From assembly GCF_000344685.1 (NCBI RefSeq), contig NW_006920415.1:1915934-1979933 (forward strand): a stretch of DNA of 64,000 nt, written 5' to 3'. This DNA comes from Gloeophyllum trabeum ATCC 11539 (taxonomy: Eukaryota; Basidiomycota; Agaricomycetes; Gloeophyllales; Gloeophyllaceae). Made by a program: the position numbers and the translations under genes. Under the pieces are notes generated by a model, which was given only the letters and a program-made list of their open reading frames with translations, did not search any database and was not told where the DNA came from. Positions 1 through 12,376 of the stretch are shown here, piece by piece (position 1 is the stretch's first letter; every line of letters starts with the position of its first letter).

Positions 1-668
1 TCTAGGGGTTGGGACGAGCAAGTAGGAGTGCAAGGGAGTCATATGGTGCATGGTATAGCGGCGGCAAGTGCTGAGCAATCCTGTGGGTAGCGGCAGTTAT
101 TTGTTATTTATCTCCGGATGGTCGCAAATCCATCCCTGTAGTATAAATTGTACAAAGTAGTGTACAGAAAAACAAGTTTTGCACTTCACCATCTCAGAGA
201 ATTAGCGTTTCGATCTCAGCGACCCTCAAAGTTTGAAAGCGTCGAACTTAGCGAATTATAACCGATCCTAGCTTTGCCAATAGGCCTGACTCGTCGAGTG
301 ATTTATCTCTGCCGTTGGTTTAATTATCTCCGGTGAGTCTCACATAGCGAAGTAAAATTAAACAAGTCTTTCTAGCGTTTTCTACTCCCGTGGGCCCGAA
401 CCTACACTCGGTTCTGTGGTTTGCGACTTTGTCTGTGACTTTCCGGAAATAAATACTCCGGAGCGTCCATTAGTGTTTGTTTCAGGCGTCAAGGTTTTTG
501 TTTTATTTTTCTAGGTCTTCCTACGGACTACCGTACGGCGTCTTACTCCTCCTTTCCCCCTTGAACTATTAAATACCCTTCAGTTGTCTCGAACCGCCTT
601 CACCCATATCACTGGGTTTAGGTTTATTTCTTTTGGTCCTTGGTGATTGTTGTGTGTCTGTGCATATC
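1..668. repeat. Dispersed element, left copy (cut by window edge)
   Basis: This stretch matches the reverse complement of 48145-48782 almost from end to end by eye. The match stops at about 668, after a GTGTGTC terminus, so the element boundary is inside the window on this side and beyond position 1 on the other. Both copies carry several occurrences of an ATTTATCTCCGG motif (CCGGAGATAAAT on the other strand). This copy has a short insertion near 476-505 that the other lacks. No coding capacity is seen. It could be part of an LTR or a non-autonomous DNA element; the class is not clear from sequence alone. Confidence 0.75.
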
Positions 669-1140
669 AACGGCCCACATGTGGCATCACTACATTACAT
701 CAGCACATGCCAAATATGGCAGCAATTGATATGGGATACCTCCAGGATCTTCATTCCAGCCTCTTTCCATATCTGGGTTTATTTGTCCATGCTGTCGATG
801 TTGTTCCTAATGTAGCAGTTAAGATAGTGCATAGGAACAGGGAGTGCTTGTCCTAATCATGTGTAGGTACCATGGGCTGTGCATTGCTGTACAAAAATTA
901 TTTTCACCGCTGGCTCTGGGACAAGTTTTCGCATTTTCCCACACTATTGCTATGCCACATTGCTGGGCATTTGGGGATCTTACCCAGCCCATATAAGGCT
1001 ACATGTTTACATAAGACCGCAAGAGATTCTGAACAACAAGCAGCTAACTACCACTTTTGGGTATTACTCCTCCTACGGACCCCCCATGGCTACTGCTTGT
1101 GTTACTATGGGTTATAACACACTCCCCTTGGTGTATATTA
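669..1140. other. No gene seen
   Basis: Only short open frames without family resemblance are present. The stretch lies between the dispersed element and a large inverted repeat and is probably transposon-derived. Confidence 0.4.
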
Positions 1141-1682
1141 GCATTTCCCACCATGCACATCAATGTTGGGCCCATCCAGACCACCCCTTGGTGACTCGGC
1201 ACCAGTCATCCTCAAAATCACCTATATCACACCACCCCGGGACAGCCAATGCACCTACAGCCATGGAAACACTTCAAAACACACTAGCAATGATGCCCCA
1301 TGCATGATGCATCATCTACCTGCACCCCACCCATGCTTTGGTCCACCCAGCCTGTTAAAGTATGACCTCAGTGCATTTTCGGACCTTTTCGGACGGTTTG
1401 GGACACTAACTCGCAGTCAACCCAGTACTGTCTGGCTGTGGCCACTGTCCCGGGGTGGGTGTCTTAGGTCTCTAGGGATGCTTACTGTCTTACGGGGTGG
1501 TTGGGGTAAGCTCAGGAATGGATGATGCATGTGATAGGATGTTGTTGTGAGTGTTTCCAGTGCTGTAGGTGCATTGGCTGTCCCGGGGTGGTGTGATATA
1601 GGTGATTTTGAGGATGACTGGTGCCGAGTCACCAAGGGGTGGTCTGGATGGGCCCAACATTGATGTGCGTGGTGGGAAATGC
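1141..1682. repeat. Long inverted repeat (arms about 133 bp, spacer about 275 bp)
   Basis: The arm at 1141-1272 is repeated in reverse complement at 1549-1682 with only a few mismatches. The spacer between the arms shows no gene. Overlapping open frames on opposite strands encode the same peptide because of the symmetry. A transcript through this region would fold into a long hairpin. It may be a MITE-like element or a remnant of an inverted duplication. Confidence 0.85.
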
Positions 1683-2632
1683 ATAGGGTACTCAGAAATC
1701 TAATACATTACAGATGATTGTAAAGGCTATTTAATGTAAAAGGCTTTACAATAACAAAGGGGATCTAATACATTAATCCTACAGCATTGGCTGCCTGAAG
1801 CAGTCGGGCACATAGCATAGGGGTCTTGCACCAGTTAGGGACATTTTGCCCTAATCTAGCATGTAGCAGAAGAGCACTAACTCTCCAGGAAGAAATGCAT
1901 TTACACAGACCCATGGGAAAGAGCCTTTTACATTAAGGATTTCCCACGGTACTGTGGGACTCAGCTAAACACGCAATATCCACTAAAACTCCCTGATGGT
2001 TCCTGTGGGATCTGAATTCACGACCTGTGACTGAAGGCCGGCACTTGCCAAAGCAAACCCAGGACTGGACAGAGCCCCCTCTCATGTTTCAGTGTTTGCT
2101 GCCTGGCAGCCACAGCCTTGAGGTAAAAACATTTTAAAGAGACATCAAAAGCTTATCTACTAGTTGTATGCAAGCCTACGAGGGGATAGATGCACAAATG
2201 AACCCACGATGTGTTCAATTGTCCTCTGGACACTTTCTGCCCCACAATATGGCACTGATCACTTAGTCAGCATCACATCTTGCACCTGAGGATTGCACCT
2301 CCCCAACTGAAGCACCTCTAAGCACCCACATATGGCACGAGCGTCCCACAGTACTTGCATGCACTGTTCTGGCTGAGTCCGCTGGCCTCTGCAACAGCAA
2401 AACACAAACCAAGGAGTAGGCTCTTGCTATAGCTTGCATCTCACTGTTTATTCAATCATGCTTGCTACTTCAGCCAGCATATGTTATGTTAGAGATGAAT
2501 TGAGTTCTATACATGTGTGGCAAGAGTACAACTTATCAGTGATATGAGAGTCAAGTCACTGCTTTCTTGTGTCCCTTGTCCGCCTCCTACCTGTGTTGCA
2601 TTTCCAAGATTCTGTCAAGGCTTCTGACAGGC
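1683..2632. other. Non-coding 3' flank of the NLR gene
   Basis: No convincing coding exon is seen. The stretch is AT-rich in parts and would contain the 3' untranslated region and termination signals of the minus-strand NLR gene. Confidence 0.4.
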
Positions 2633-5600
2633 TCATACATCCTGCAGATACCCTATCATATTGAACCGAAGCACTGCCTCTTGCAGATGCTCCCTTGCCT
2701 CAATGTGGCTGTCTTGCATCTGCAATATCTCACTAAGGCTGTGCATGCATTGGGCTTCACCACGCCTGTGTCCTACGTCCTTGAACAACCGAAGAGCTTC
2801 CTCCAGATGCTCCCTTGCCTCAGTGTAGCTGTCTTGCATCTGCAATATCTCACCAAGGCTTTGCAAGCATTGGGCTTCACCAAGCCTGTTTCCTATGTCC
2901 TTGAACAAGCCAAGAGCTTCTTGCAGATGCTCCCTTGCCTCAGTGTAGCTGTCTTGCATCTGCAATATCTCACTAAGGCTGTGCATGCATTGGGCCTCAC
3001 CATGCCTGTCTCCTATCTCCTTGAACAACCCAGAAGCTTCCAGCATGTGCTCCCTTGCCTCGGTGTAGCTGTCTTGCTTTTGAAAGATCTCACCAAGGCT
3101 GTGCATGCATTGGGCTTCACCATGCCTATCTCCTATATCCCTGAACAGCCCAAGAGCTTCCTGCAGATGCTCCCTTGCCTCAGTGTAGCTGTTTTGTATC
3201 TGCAATATATCACCGAGACTGTGCATACATTGTGCTTCACCAAGCCTATCTCCAGTGTCCTTGAAAAGCCTAAGAGCTTCCTGCAGATGTTCCCTTGCCT
3301 CAATGTAGCTCTCTTGCATCCACAAGACATTTCCAAGGCTTTGCATGCATTGTGCTTCACCAAGCTTGTCCCCTACATCCTTGAACAACCCAAGAGCTTC
3401 CTGCAGATGCTCCATTGCCTCAGTGTAGCTGCCTTGCATCTGCACAATGTTCCCAAGGTTGCGCATGCATTGGGCTTTGCCAAGCCTGTTTCCTATGTTC
3501 TCGAACAACCCAAGAGCTTTCTGCAAATACTCCCTTGCCTCAGTGTAGCTGTCTTGCATCCGCAGAATCTCCCCAAGGCTTTGCATGCATTGGGCTTCGC
3601 CAAGCCTGTCTCCTGTGTCCTTGAATAAGCCAAGAGCTTCCTGCAGATGCTCCCTTGCTTCAGTGTATCTGTCTTGCATCTGCAGGATCTCACCAAGGCT
3701 CTGCAAGCATTGTGCTTCACCAGTCTTGTATCCTCTCTCTTGACATTGCTGCAATGCTTGCTTTATTTCAACCTCTGCTTGAGAAAAATGGCACAACCGC
3801 CGTTGCATGTTGCCCACAAGCTGCTTGCACTCCACCCAAAATTTAAACCCTTTGTGCTTTGTGGCAAGAGGTGTGATAATATGAAGCAATTCATTTGATG
3901 GCTTGCTGTGGTAGAGGAATAGTGACATTCCATAAGCAGCTTGGAACAATTCCAGATGAATCTTATCTTCAGTCTTGCAAGCTTCCTTGACCACATGGAT
4001 GATGTTTGCAGTCTCCATCTCCAGCAGACCATTCACTGTGCTGTGCTGATTGCAGTCATACTTGGCAATCAGAGCAATATAATAACTCTCCAAGACCAGC
4101 TTGTGCCCCTGATCCATTGGATACTGACTTGAGATGTAGTGCCGGACTGGGGATAGCATTGTTAAACTATCCCGAGTGATGTCCAACAGTCCCACAGTGA
4201 GCAAGGCCAGAAGAGCATCATGCCTCCCTTCCAGACCAAATGACATGGCTTCCCACTTTTCCATTCCAGCTTCACCCTCTTGATTGAATGGAGCTGGAAT
4301 TCCATCTGGCAGGTATGAAATGATGGACAGAAGACGTAATGCATCTTTGGCATTCTGCACAAGCTTGCTCCTAAGGGATAGCTCGATGGAGACTTCAATG
4401 TTGTTTAGTTTGCTACATGCTTGCCTATACCTTAGTAGTGAGGTTTTCCTCTTTTCATCCTTCCACTGTTTGAGGAGCCTTGCCATGGGTTTTGGTCCAA
4501 TGTCTTGCTTGACACGGTAGGAAAGCAGAGTTATTGCCAAAGGGATATGATCAACTGCCTTCAGTAGCTCTTCCAGTTCCCTTTGTTCCTCATTCTGGTG
4601 TATTCCTGCAGCATCAAGGAAAACCCTTTTTGATGCTTCATGGGACAAAGATTGTACCTTTGTTATATGATCCCATCTGATGTCTTCAGGAGGCAAGTTC
4701 CCCCTCATAGTGAGAATGACAGTTACATGGGAAATTTCCATGATTCTGCCAAGGACTTTCAGAACCTCCCTTGGATCATCTTGGTCATAGGGAGTTTCAA
4801 AATTATCCAGAGCCAACAATAACCTATGTGATCCTTGAAGCCAGGTCTTCAGGCTGTTCAAAGGGTCATTGTCATCCTTCTTCTGGACTCCTAATGTGCT
4901 GGTGATTTCAGATAAAAGCAAAGAAGCACTTGCAGCTGATTCACAAGAAACAAAGTAGATATGCTCCTTGAAGTGGTCTTGAATGCGAGAATGATGGAGG
5001 ATAGCCAAGAGAAGAGAGGTCTTGCCAATCCCACCAGATCCAAGTATTGCCAGATGAGAAGATGGACCTGGCGGAGAATCCAGAATCAGCTTGAGGGCTT
5101 CTGCTACTTCTGTATCTCTCCCATGGAAGATATATGACCTGGTAGGGAGTGACTTGGAGTTGAGGAGCCTACATAAGATGTAAGTATGTGTTAGGGAATG
5201 CATTTTTGCATGACAACAAACCTATGGCTTTCCTTGCCTTGGTCCTCCTGTACACAGATGAGCTTCACACATCAAATTATAGCTTATTACATACCAGAGC
5301 AGAGGCTTGCTGATGTTCCTTGTAGATCCGAGAAACAATGATATGGGTGTTTATTACACCACAGACCTATATTGGACCAAATATGTCAGATAATGCAGGC
5401 ACAATGTATATAACATACCACAAATTGTTGGTATGCCTCATTTAGATGATTCTTCCACTTCACAAGTTCAATGGCTTCTGACTGGCGGGCTAGAAACCGC
5501 ATCACACGCTTGCGATTTTTCATGTCTCTCATGCCATTGAGTACCAGTGACAGTGTCCTACAGACTGCATGAGGATATGTAATAATAATCACTAGTCATA

Positions 5601-5969
5601 GCTCACTTTTGATATTCGCCTAATTGTGATTGCAGCATAGCAATGTCATTTGGCCTTGCTCCTTGGAGAGTGCTGTGCACACACAGTATGGTCCTTCCTG
5701 CCTGCTGTCCGAGTTCGAGGCAGTCTTCCCTATTCCTCTTCATCAACTAGGTAGTTACACAGAAAGCACAGTTAGTTCTATTGACGTGGAAGTGAAGGAG
5801 TAGGTACCTCTGCACTCTCAATGATCTGAATCGCAATCTGCATCGCTGGCTTCAAGAATGGGACACTAACGCCCCCGTCGGCAATGTTCATAACGAGTTT
5901 CAGTGATTCTTTCACGTTACTCAGCAGTATCGCGCCCGTCGAAGTCTCCTGTGGCCTTGGGGGATCCAT
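2633..5969 (-). CDS. NLR-type receptor: N-terminal helical domain, NB-ARC NTPase, TPR repeats
   Basis: I read six exons: 5969-5808, 5746-5607, 5557-5419, 5366-5295, 5247-5222 (26 nt) and 5168-2633. Their summed length is in frame and gives about 1024 residues. The first about 180 residues resemble the helical N-terminal domain of fungal NLRs. The NB-ARC part has Walker A GSGGIGKT near residue 223 and a Walker B-like LLLALDNFE about 80 residues later. The C-terminal part is a tandem of 40-residue TPRs of the type LGEAQCMQSLGEIL. By family knowledge such proteins are STAND NTPases that sense non-self or damage and oligomerise; the ligand is unknown. I chose the Met at 5969 because it opens the helical domain; an upstream Met at 6089 is in the same frame. 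No frame break is seen. Confidence 0.87.
2690..3769 (-). repeat. Nine 120-bp tandem units encoding TPRs
   Basis: The same sequence block recurs at exactly 120-bp spacing (2690, 2810, 2930, 3050, 3170, 3290, 3410, 3530, 3650). Each unit encodes one 40-residue TPR of the NLR protein. Conservation is high at the DNA level, not only the protein level, which suggests recent duplication or gene conversion. Confidence 0.9.
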
Positions 5970-8049
5970 CGTTGCGCGTGGTAGGAAGTCAAGGTTGTCG
6001 ATGGATACCCGCGTCCAAGCAAAGGCTCTGCAATGTAGTCCCTCGTGCCTGACTATTTTGAGCGGCTGACACCAGCCACACGTCATCATGCAAAGTTGCC
6101 TATGTTAAGACACGAAGTAGACAGTAGCATTTCCCGGGCTACAGTGCATAAGCTTATAACCGCTATCTGAGCAGCTAACATCTTGCAAATATGTTGTAGC
6201 AACGCGCGGGGGGGGGGGGTACAGCGAGCCTCTAAGTGTCTGCCGTCCGGGTGCGAAGACACACCCGGGATCAAGGGCGGAAGGCGCATCTCCCCTCAAT
6301 CTCCCAGCGTTATTCTTGTCTAAGCGCCGGGCTCGGAACTGTCTCGACTGCCGGTGAAAAATGTCTTGAAGGTAGGACGCTTCTGCCGCCTGCCGCTGAT
6401 GCCCCTCTAGCATAGATGCATTTAGAGTCGGAAATGATCGCGAATAAATACACGGCAGGCACAAGATCAGAACATATGGGAACTCACCGTGGAGCGCGTA
6501 TCGGGACACTCTACCTTGTAAACATACTGATTGGCGTGGTCAAACGAACTCACTAACTAGAGTAGCCGATTAGCTCAGGATTCCGTAGGGAAATCACTAT
6601 ATTTGTATGTACTTAGAGTAGCCGATTAAGTATGTACATCTGGCGCTTACCCGCCGGGAGAAACACCGATGAGGCTTAGCCTTTCCAGCACCAATCCTCA
6701 CCATAGTTTGACTTGACGCATACCTGCCATGCATGGACTCGAGTAGAGACGATATTCAGGTGGATGGACTTGAGGCTGTGAGACGGGAATCTCCTTGAGT
6801 AATTTCGGCCGAATAAGGCTGAGCTCAGCACGGTGTATGGGTCGAATCATTTATGCGCAAATTTGGCGCATCTTTCCCCTCAAATATTCAAGGGTCTATC
6901 ACGAGAACTCCGGCAGATGATGAGGTCTACCGGCGGTACTAAGTACTCAGTCGAAGTCAGCGTATGGAAGCTAACGGTGCAACTTGCAGTCTAGTGCTCC
7001 TGGGATATTCTAGAACCGAGCAGCCGTCGAGAGTCGTCGACCGACATCCGGAGACTATGACAAGAGGTGGTGGGCACCGGTAACCTCCGCCGGGGCCCCA
7101 GCCAATGGGAACGCGTATTAGCTATCGTTGACTAGATCGCAGCTCATTATCCAACGTCCCCCTGTTTGGCCAATTGCTGCCAGTGTAAGGGTCTTCATGT
7201 CAATTTGCGTTTCTTAGGGTCCCGGAAGATTTGCAGTGTAGAGAAGATATAGAAGATGTCATCGTAGGTCTAGAAGACTCGGAAGATTCTAGTACATGTC
7301 CTGCCGCACTGGAGGACTCGGAATTGGACTCCATTTTGTTTCTGATGAAGCTTGTGGCTAACTCGTGCTCCAATCCCCCGGCTGTTTGTCGCAGGCAATC
7401 GCGCGAATGTGAGTATCGAACGGGTCATCCTCCCCCACTCAATACCTCATTTGCATCTACATCCACTACTATTCCTGTACGAATTTACTGTGCCTTCCTT
7501 CAAAAACGGTTTAGAACATCTCTAGGCAAAGCTGAAGACCGCGGAGCTCTCCAATTTATCACGTTAATTCAAGTACAGAGTCGTGATAGAGGACGTGCTC
7601 GTGCATTTTCATTCTAACAGTTACCAGGTTATCCTACTCGGCTAAAGGCTTCGCTTTCAACCATGGTTTCTATGCTCTTCATGCGGTGAAGCTACAAATT
7701 TGCATTAGAACGACCTAGGTGACCCGCATTTGAACACTTACGCCTTGAAGTCCGTTCGGGGTAGTCGCCCGTTTCCTCCTTCTCTGTGGGCTGTAGAACG
7801 ACCGAGGTGTAAGTTCTAACCGTCAACATGTGCATATACAACCTCACATTACTGGTCATTCCATCAGAGGCTCTTTCACTCGGTATAAGCCTACTGACAC
7901 GGATCGAACGAGCCAGGCCCCTGGCGTTGTCATGCGGCTGCATGCCTTCATGGGCTGCTTCACCGTCCGAACGTTGCTGTAGAATGGCATTTCGGGAGTT
8001 CAAGCTGGCTGAGTCATGAGGACCCCTCAGGTCAACAGAGAAGGGCGCC
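5970..8049. other. Upstream region of the NLR gene; no gene identified
   Basis: The stretch includes a run of 12 G at 6208-6219 and a direct repeat of TAGAGTAGCCGATTA near 6557 and 6615. An open frame at 7231-7617 (plus) is acidic at its start but matches no family I recognise, so I do not call it. The promoter of the NLR gene should lie just above 5969. Confidence 0.35.
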
Positions 8050-9717
8050 GCAATGACTTACACTACCAAAAGGGAGTTCACGTAACTGGTACTATCATGT
8101 GCTATAGTTCAGTTTATCATCAAGAACATATGTGTGCGCACATTTGTTGAGTGAAAAGCTGATTCCGAACGAAACAAAATTGCGAGGCATGGCAGTGAAC
8201 TGTGATGCGTGAGTGGGCTTCGTTCACACTTGACCAGACATCTCGAGGCTCACAGATGCAAAACAGATTGCAGAGAAGACACTGGGGTGGTAGGTCAGAC
8301 GGCTGAAAGTCTGGGTATATCTAACAATATATACCTTGTCAAAGCCACCGACGAAACAACCTATACGATAATCCGGTTAATCAGAGAGTCTGTCCTGCAG
8401 GAATTGGTGGATGCGCGGAACTTCAAGTTCAAGTTATGGTCGCGAGCTGCTGTACCTACCTAGCATGCCCAGTCCGGTGCTGCAGGATAGTCCAGCAGAA
8501 AGCGGTACCAATAGCAATATCCACCACCGCCCGTACCATAACTCGAGTAGATGAGCCACTGCATTCGACTATGTCAGGGGTGACCCTGATGCCCTACTTG
8601 TAGACATCCGTGACGACACGAATCTTGTATCTGACAAAGATTGGGAGATGATCTGAAGATTGACCAAATCGACTAATCACATGAAGTAGCAAGTGGCTGC
8701 CGCATCAACATGAACATGTCAAGCGCAGCAGAACAGTGCTTTCGGTGTCGTATACCTATTCCCATCCCTGCGGTCTGATGATCAGGTGAAAAAAATTTTA
8801 CCGGTGAACTGCGTGTACAACGTACCATAACTGACCGCAACAAGCGCCATCTAATCCAAGGCCATTCGCAGGTAACGATGTGAAGGTACGGAGATGGCAG
8901 TTTAACCCACTACAACGTACACCGCCGTTTTCCTACTTCGAGACCCGGTGACTACCCCTTGGTCACGATAGAGAGCCATTATAACATGTAAGAGAACTGA
9001 CCTTTCCACAGGCGAGATAAGTATAGCCTGGGAGTGCCAGTGGGCAAAATTATTGCACCTGTCGCGGTGGAGGAAAACCTCTGACGTACGTTTGAACAGA
9101 CAACATCGTGGGGATTTGCATATTTCGAAACTCAGAAGACCTGACCATGAATAAAATGAGATAGGAAGTTACATACATTGAATACCAACTGCAGCTAACG
9201 TCGCGATGTAGGTGCGAATTCGAGATTTCACCTCTCAACGATGGCGCTCGACAATCGACTCACTCTAAAAGGCCATACCACGGCCAGGGGCTTCGGCGAG
9301 AAGATATCATAGTCGAAGTTGGTGACCAAGTACCAATACACGGTATGGGCTGTCAATGCGAAATGAAAAGCATCTAAAAACCCATCCAAGGCTGTGATTG
9401 AATGGCAACAGGGAGGGGGTGCCGATGCTTACCACAGGAGGCCAATCTAACGTATACAGATTAGTGTTAGGAATTTACAACCATAGATGACCATCTCACC
9501 GAAATTCTGTATACCAGCCGATCGTTCCTATAGTTTTTGAAGTAGACGAAGGCTTGAAGGTTGGTTATGCCCAGAAGGCTTCCGATATATTCTGCGGGTC
9601 GGAATTCATGCTCATAGCGGACGAGATCAGGTATTAGTATCTTACATTGCAGCCACCAGAATACCGACGAAGAAGGCCCCCCCAGCTCGTCTTCAGGGTT
9701 GATTCCAGCGAGGTCAT
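8050..9717 (-). pseudogene. DUF6534-type membrane protein, degenerate copy C
   Basis: Several exons of the DUF6534 family are recognisable on the minus strand. Exon 1 starts at 9717 and ends with AFFVGILVAAM. A second exon near 9590-9517 reads LLGITNLQAFVYFK. A third near 9400-9250 includes TAHTVYWYLVTNF. A C-terminal exon near 8540-8465 reads VVDIAIGTAFCWTILQ. Exon 1 has a run of seven G (9677-9683 as C) that puts the AFFVGIL part out of frame with the Met; one G fewer would be in frame. The end that should read YVNSFLAV also appears broken. It is the first of three tandem minus-strand copies. Either a pseudogene or a gene with a homopolymer sequencing error. Confidence 0.6.
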
Positions 9718-10763
9718 GAGGGCCTATGGCAATCTGTCCAGAAAGAATTCAATGGTGAGAGGAACATATAAGTGGTAACGAACTGTCATGATCCTTGTTG
9801 ACTCCGTGATGCATACCATCATCAAGCAATATGACAGTTTCTGATGACGGGGATTGATATCTGACGGGGCAGATGATTTCGTTGGCCGGAAAACGCAGCT
9901 GAAGGGATCTGGGTGGTCCAGTCAGATTGTGGAGATGAGCAACGCTCCATCATTCAAAACACCAGCATTTTTCGGACCGGCCTGGATGCGTCACCATTCA
10001 GTGCAGGAACGTGGTTAGCTTGAATCTCTCATACCTATGATACTACGGAATGTGCCTCTCTGACCTGGAACATAGATTCTGGGCTTCGCAACTTGCTGAT
10101 TCTGTGGATACTGCGATACCAACATCTGTCATGTTCAGTGCCATACTGGCACAGCACGGAAACTGCAAAAGGATGCATCAAACCCCTCGCTATATTTATG
10201 AAAATGGATGGCTGTGCGTTGGAACACAAGCGAGACAGTAGTGCAGAAGAAGATGGCAACATGACCTAGTCCCCTTCCGTAGATAACGTCACGACTTATA
10301 TGACCTTTCGAGCCCCGATCAAATACAAGAACAGACCTCATCAGCATTTGCATCCGGACGACATACTCAGTATGTCAGGAAGGCGATTCAGGCGAAGTGT
10401 TCTGATGATGTGCAGTTCGTACAGAAAACGCCTTCAGCCGACCCGCGTAAACGCTTCCTGCTGTATCATTATTTCGATACTCCTAGTATGATGAGTCTGC
10501 GCAGGCGCCATGTCGTCAGCATAAACAGGTACAAACGGCATGACAACCTCTCGGCTTACCGGCGATGATAGCTTATTCATTTCCTGCTTGACAGACTATT
10601 GCAGCAATCAGACAAAGGGGAGGACCAAGATATTTAAGACCTACGCTATTGGTAGCCCTTCCAAACTCCTTGTCCAGCTGCAACGCAGCGTTCCCGTGTT
10701 CATAGGCCGCTACGCATATCGGATCGTCGTCAAGGCGTCTATCCTTCAAGGACTGGCGAGCAT
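9718..10763. other. Spacer between DUF6534 copies C and A
   Basis: No independent gene is seen. The part near 10430-10760 resembles the 3' flank of copy B (17180-17520), so it belongs to the duplicated unit. Confidence 0.45.
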
Positions 10764-12376
10764 TCAGACTATTTTATATTGACACGACATCAGTCCGTTG
10801 AACAGGAGAAGCCCGGACAATTTGCAGACGTACACTGCCAAGAACGAGTTGACATATACTCGGTGGAGGTGAGTCAACCGGGTGCGTTCATTATCAGAGA
10901 ACATACATTTGTTGAGCAAAAAATTGATTCCCCAAGAGGAAAAGGTGCCGGGCATGGCACCAAACTGCGAAGACCATCAGAATATTCCTAAGACGCATTG
11001 ACGCAAGGACTGACCGTCGCGAGGCAGGTTATGGAGCACATGCTGCAAGGAGACCATAACCTGTCAGATTCGTGTCTGGAGAGCGACTTGGCTGCCCTAA
11101 CCTTGTCAATGCGCCGGAGCCTATGACATACAATATGATGCTATAGATGATGGAATTGGATCTATCTCGGCATGTTAATCCCCACTACAATACCGTAAAA
11201 CGCGCGAGGATATAAGGTGACTGACTTTGGATTACCCGTCCGATGAGTCCATAGTATCCAACAGAAAGCGCCAGCGATAGTAGCATCCACCACGGTCGAC
11301 GTCCCGAAGGTCATATAGATCAGCCACTGAGCATGACTGTGCGTCAGCCTTGCCTCGAGATCACGATTGCATTCCTTCTGCTTACCCCCATTTTCTCCGC
11401 TTGAAAGAATGTATGTATGGTATATCTGTGCCGTGAGTTGGCGAAGTCAGCAGAAAGGCTTTTCCGGGAAGCTTACAGAAAATAGAAAGCAGCTGTTCGC
11501 ACATTAGCCAGTTAGCGCATGCAACAATGGGCAGCATACCTATGCCGACACCATACCCCAGAACAACGGATACAGTCTGAGGAAGGGCTGGTCAGAATAA
11601 ATGTGGGACTCCACATGAGACACTCACCACGAAGGAAAGCAAAAATTTGCGGCGGAAAGAACCGTTGACTGGGTTGTATGAGTGTCCTGTGAAGTGCTAT
11701 TCGACGGCGACATACGCTTCCAAAGACGAAACACATATAGACTGTCAAGAGACATGGTTAAGCACATCAGCAGGACAATTTGACAGATATACACACGACT
11801 GGACCGCGAGGATAGTGATAATCTGTCATATGTATTCTCATGAGGACATTTCACCACTGACGCATAACATATGACCCACGTTAAGGGCCATCTGTAGCTA
11901 GTGTTAAGCAGTCAGATGTGGAGCCCGGCGATGACCGATAGTGATACCTTGAAAGACCACACAACGTCCAAATCAAACACACCAAAATGTATGACGAGGT
12001 AGAAGTACACGGCGTGTGCCGCAAGACAGAGGTGGAGTGCATCCAGACACCTGTGATTCAGTTAGAAAGGCACATCCTTCTCTTGATTCAATGAGGGCAA
12101 ACCAGAGCCCTGCTGCCTGTTTTCCATGAACGTCAAGGCTCGTCCATCACAGATAGAGAGCGAGAGACGCACCGCGACTTTGTAAACGATCCAGTCCTCA
12201 GAGTATGTCTTGAAGTAAACAAAAATCTGCAAGTTGGTGACGCCGAACAACCTGGCAATTGGCTAGGTCAGGACGATACACCCGGGTGAGCAGACGCTAA
12301 TCACGTACACGGCGGCGCAGAGCAGTCCGATGAACAATGCGCCGTACGTTGCATTCAATACCTCTGTCAGCAGCAT
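10764..12376 (-). CDS. DUF6534-type multi-pass membrane protein, copy A
   Basis: Start at 12376; exon 1 contains GALFIGLLCAAV. Exon 2 continues LFGVTNLQIFVYFK and ends in YKVA near 12177. A 14-nt exon (12116-12103) follows, then an exon with CLDALHLCLAAHAVYFYLV. The last exons carry INFLLNK and, after an intron, LYVNSFLAV; the stop is at 10764. This order is that of fungal DUF6534 proteins, which are predicted integral membrane proteins of unknown function, expanded in Agaricomycetes. Middle exons were not all traced, so intactness is not proven. Copy B at 17.5-19.2 kb is its close paralogue, including flanking DNA. Confidence 0.7.

Noticed and set aside
2005..2050. SINE-like B box on the minus strand
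   Set aside because: Only one loosely matching box, no A box at the right distance and no second copy.
2567..3628. 353-codon open frame on the plus strand across the TPR array
   Set aside because: It is antisense to the NLR gene and repeats every 40 codons only because the 120-bp units lack stops in that frame. It matches no protein family.
6208..6219. Run of 12 G as a G-quadruplex element
   Set aside because: A single uninterrupted run is a simple homopolymer and may have an uncertain length.
7231..7617. Acidic small protein on the plus strand
   Set aside because: The acidic start comes from a simple GAAGA-like stretch; the rest has no family resemblance and no splice support.
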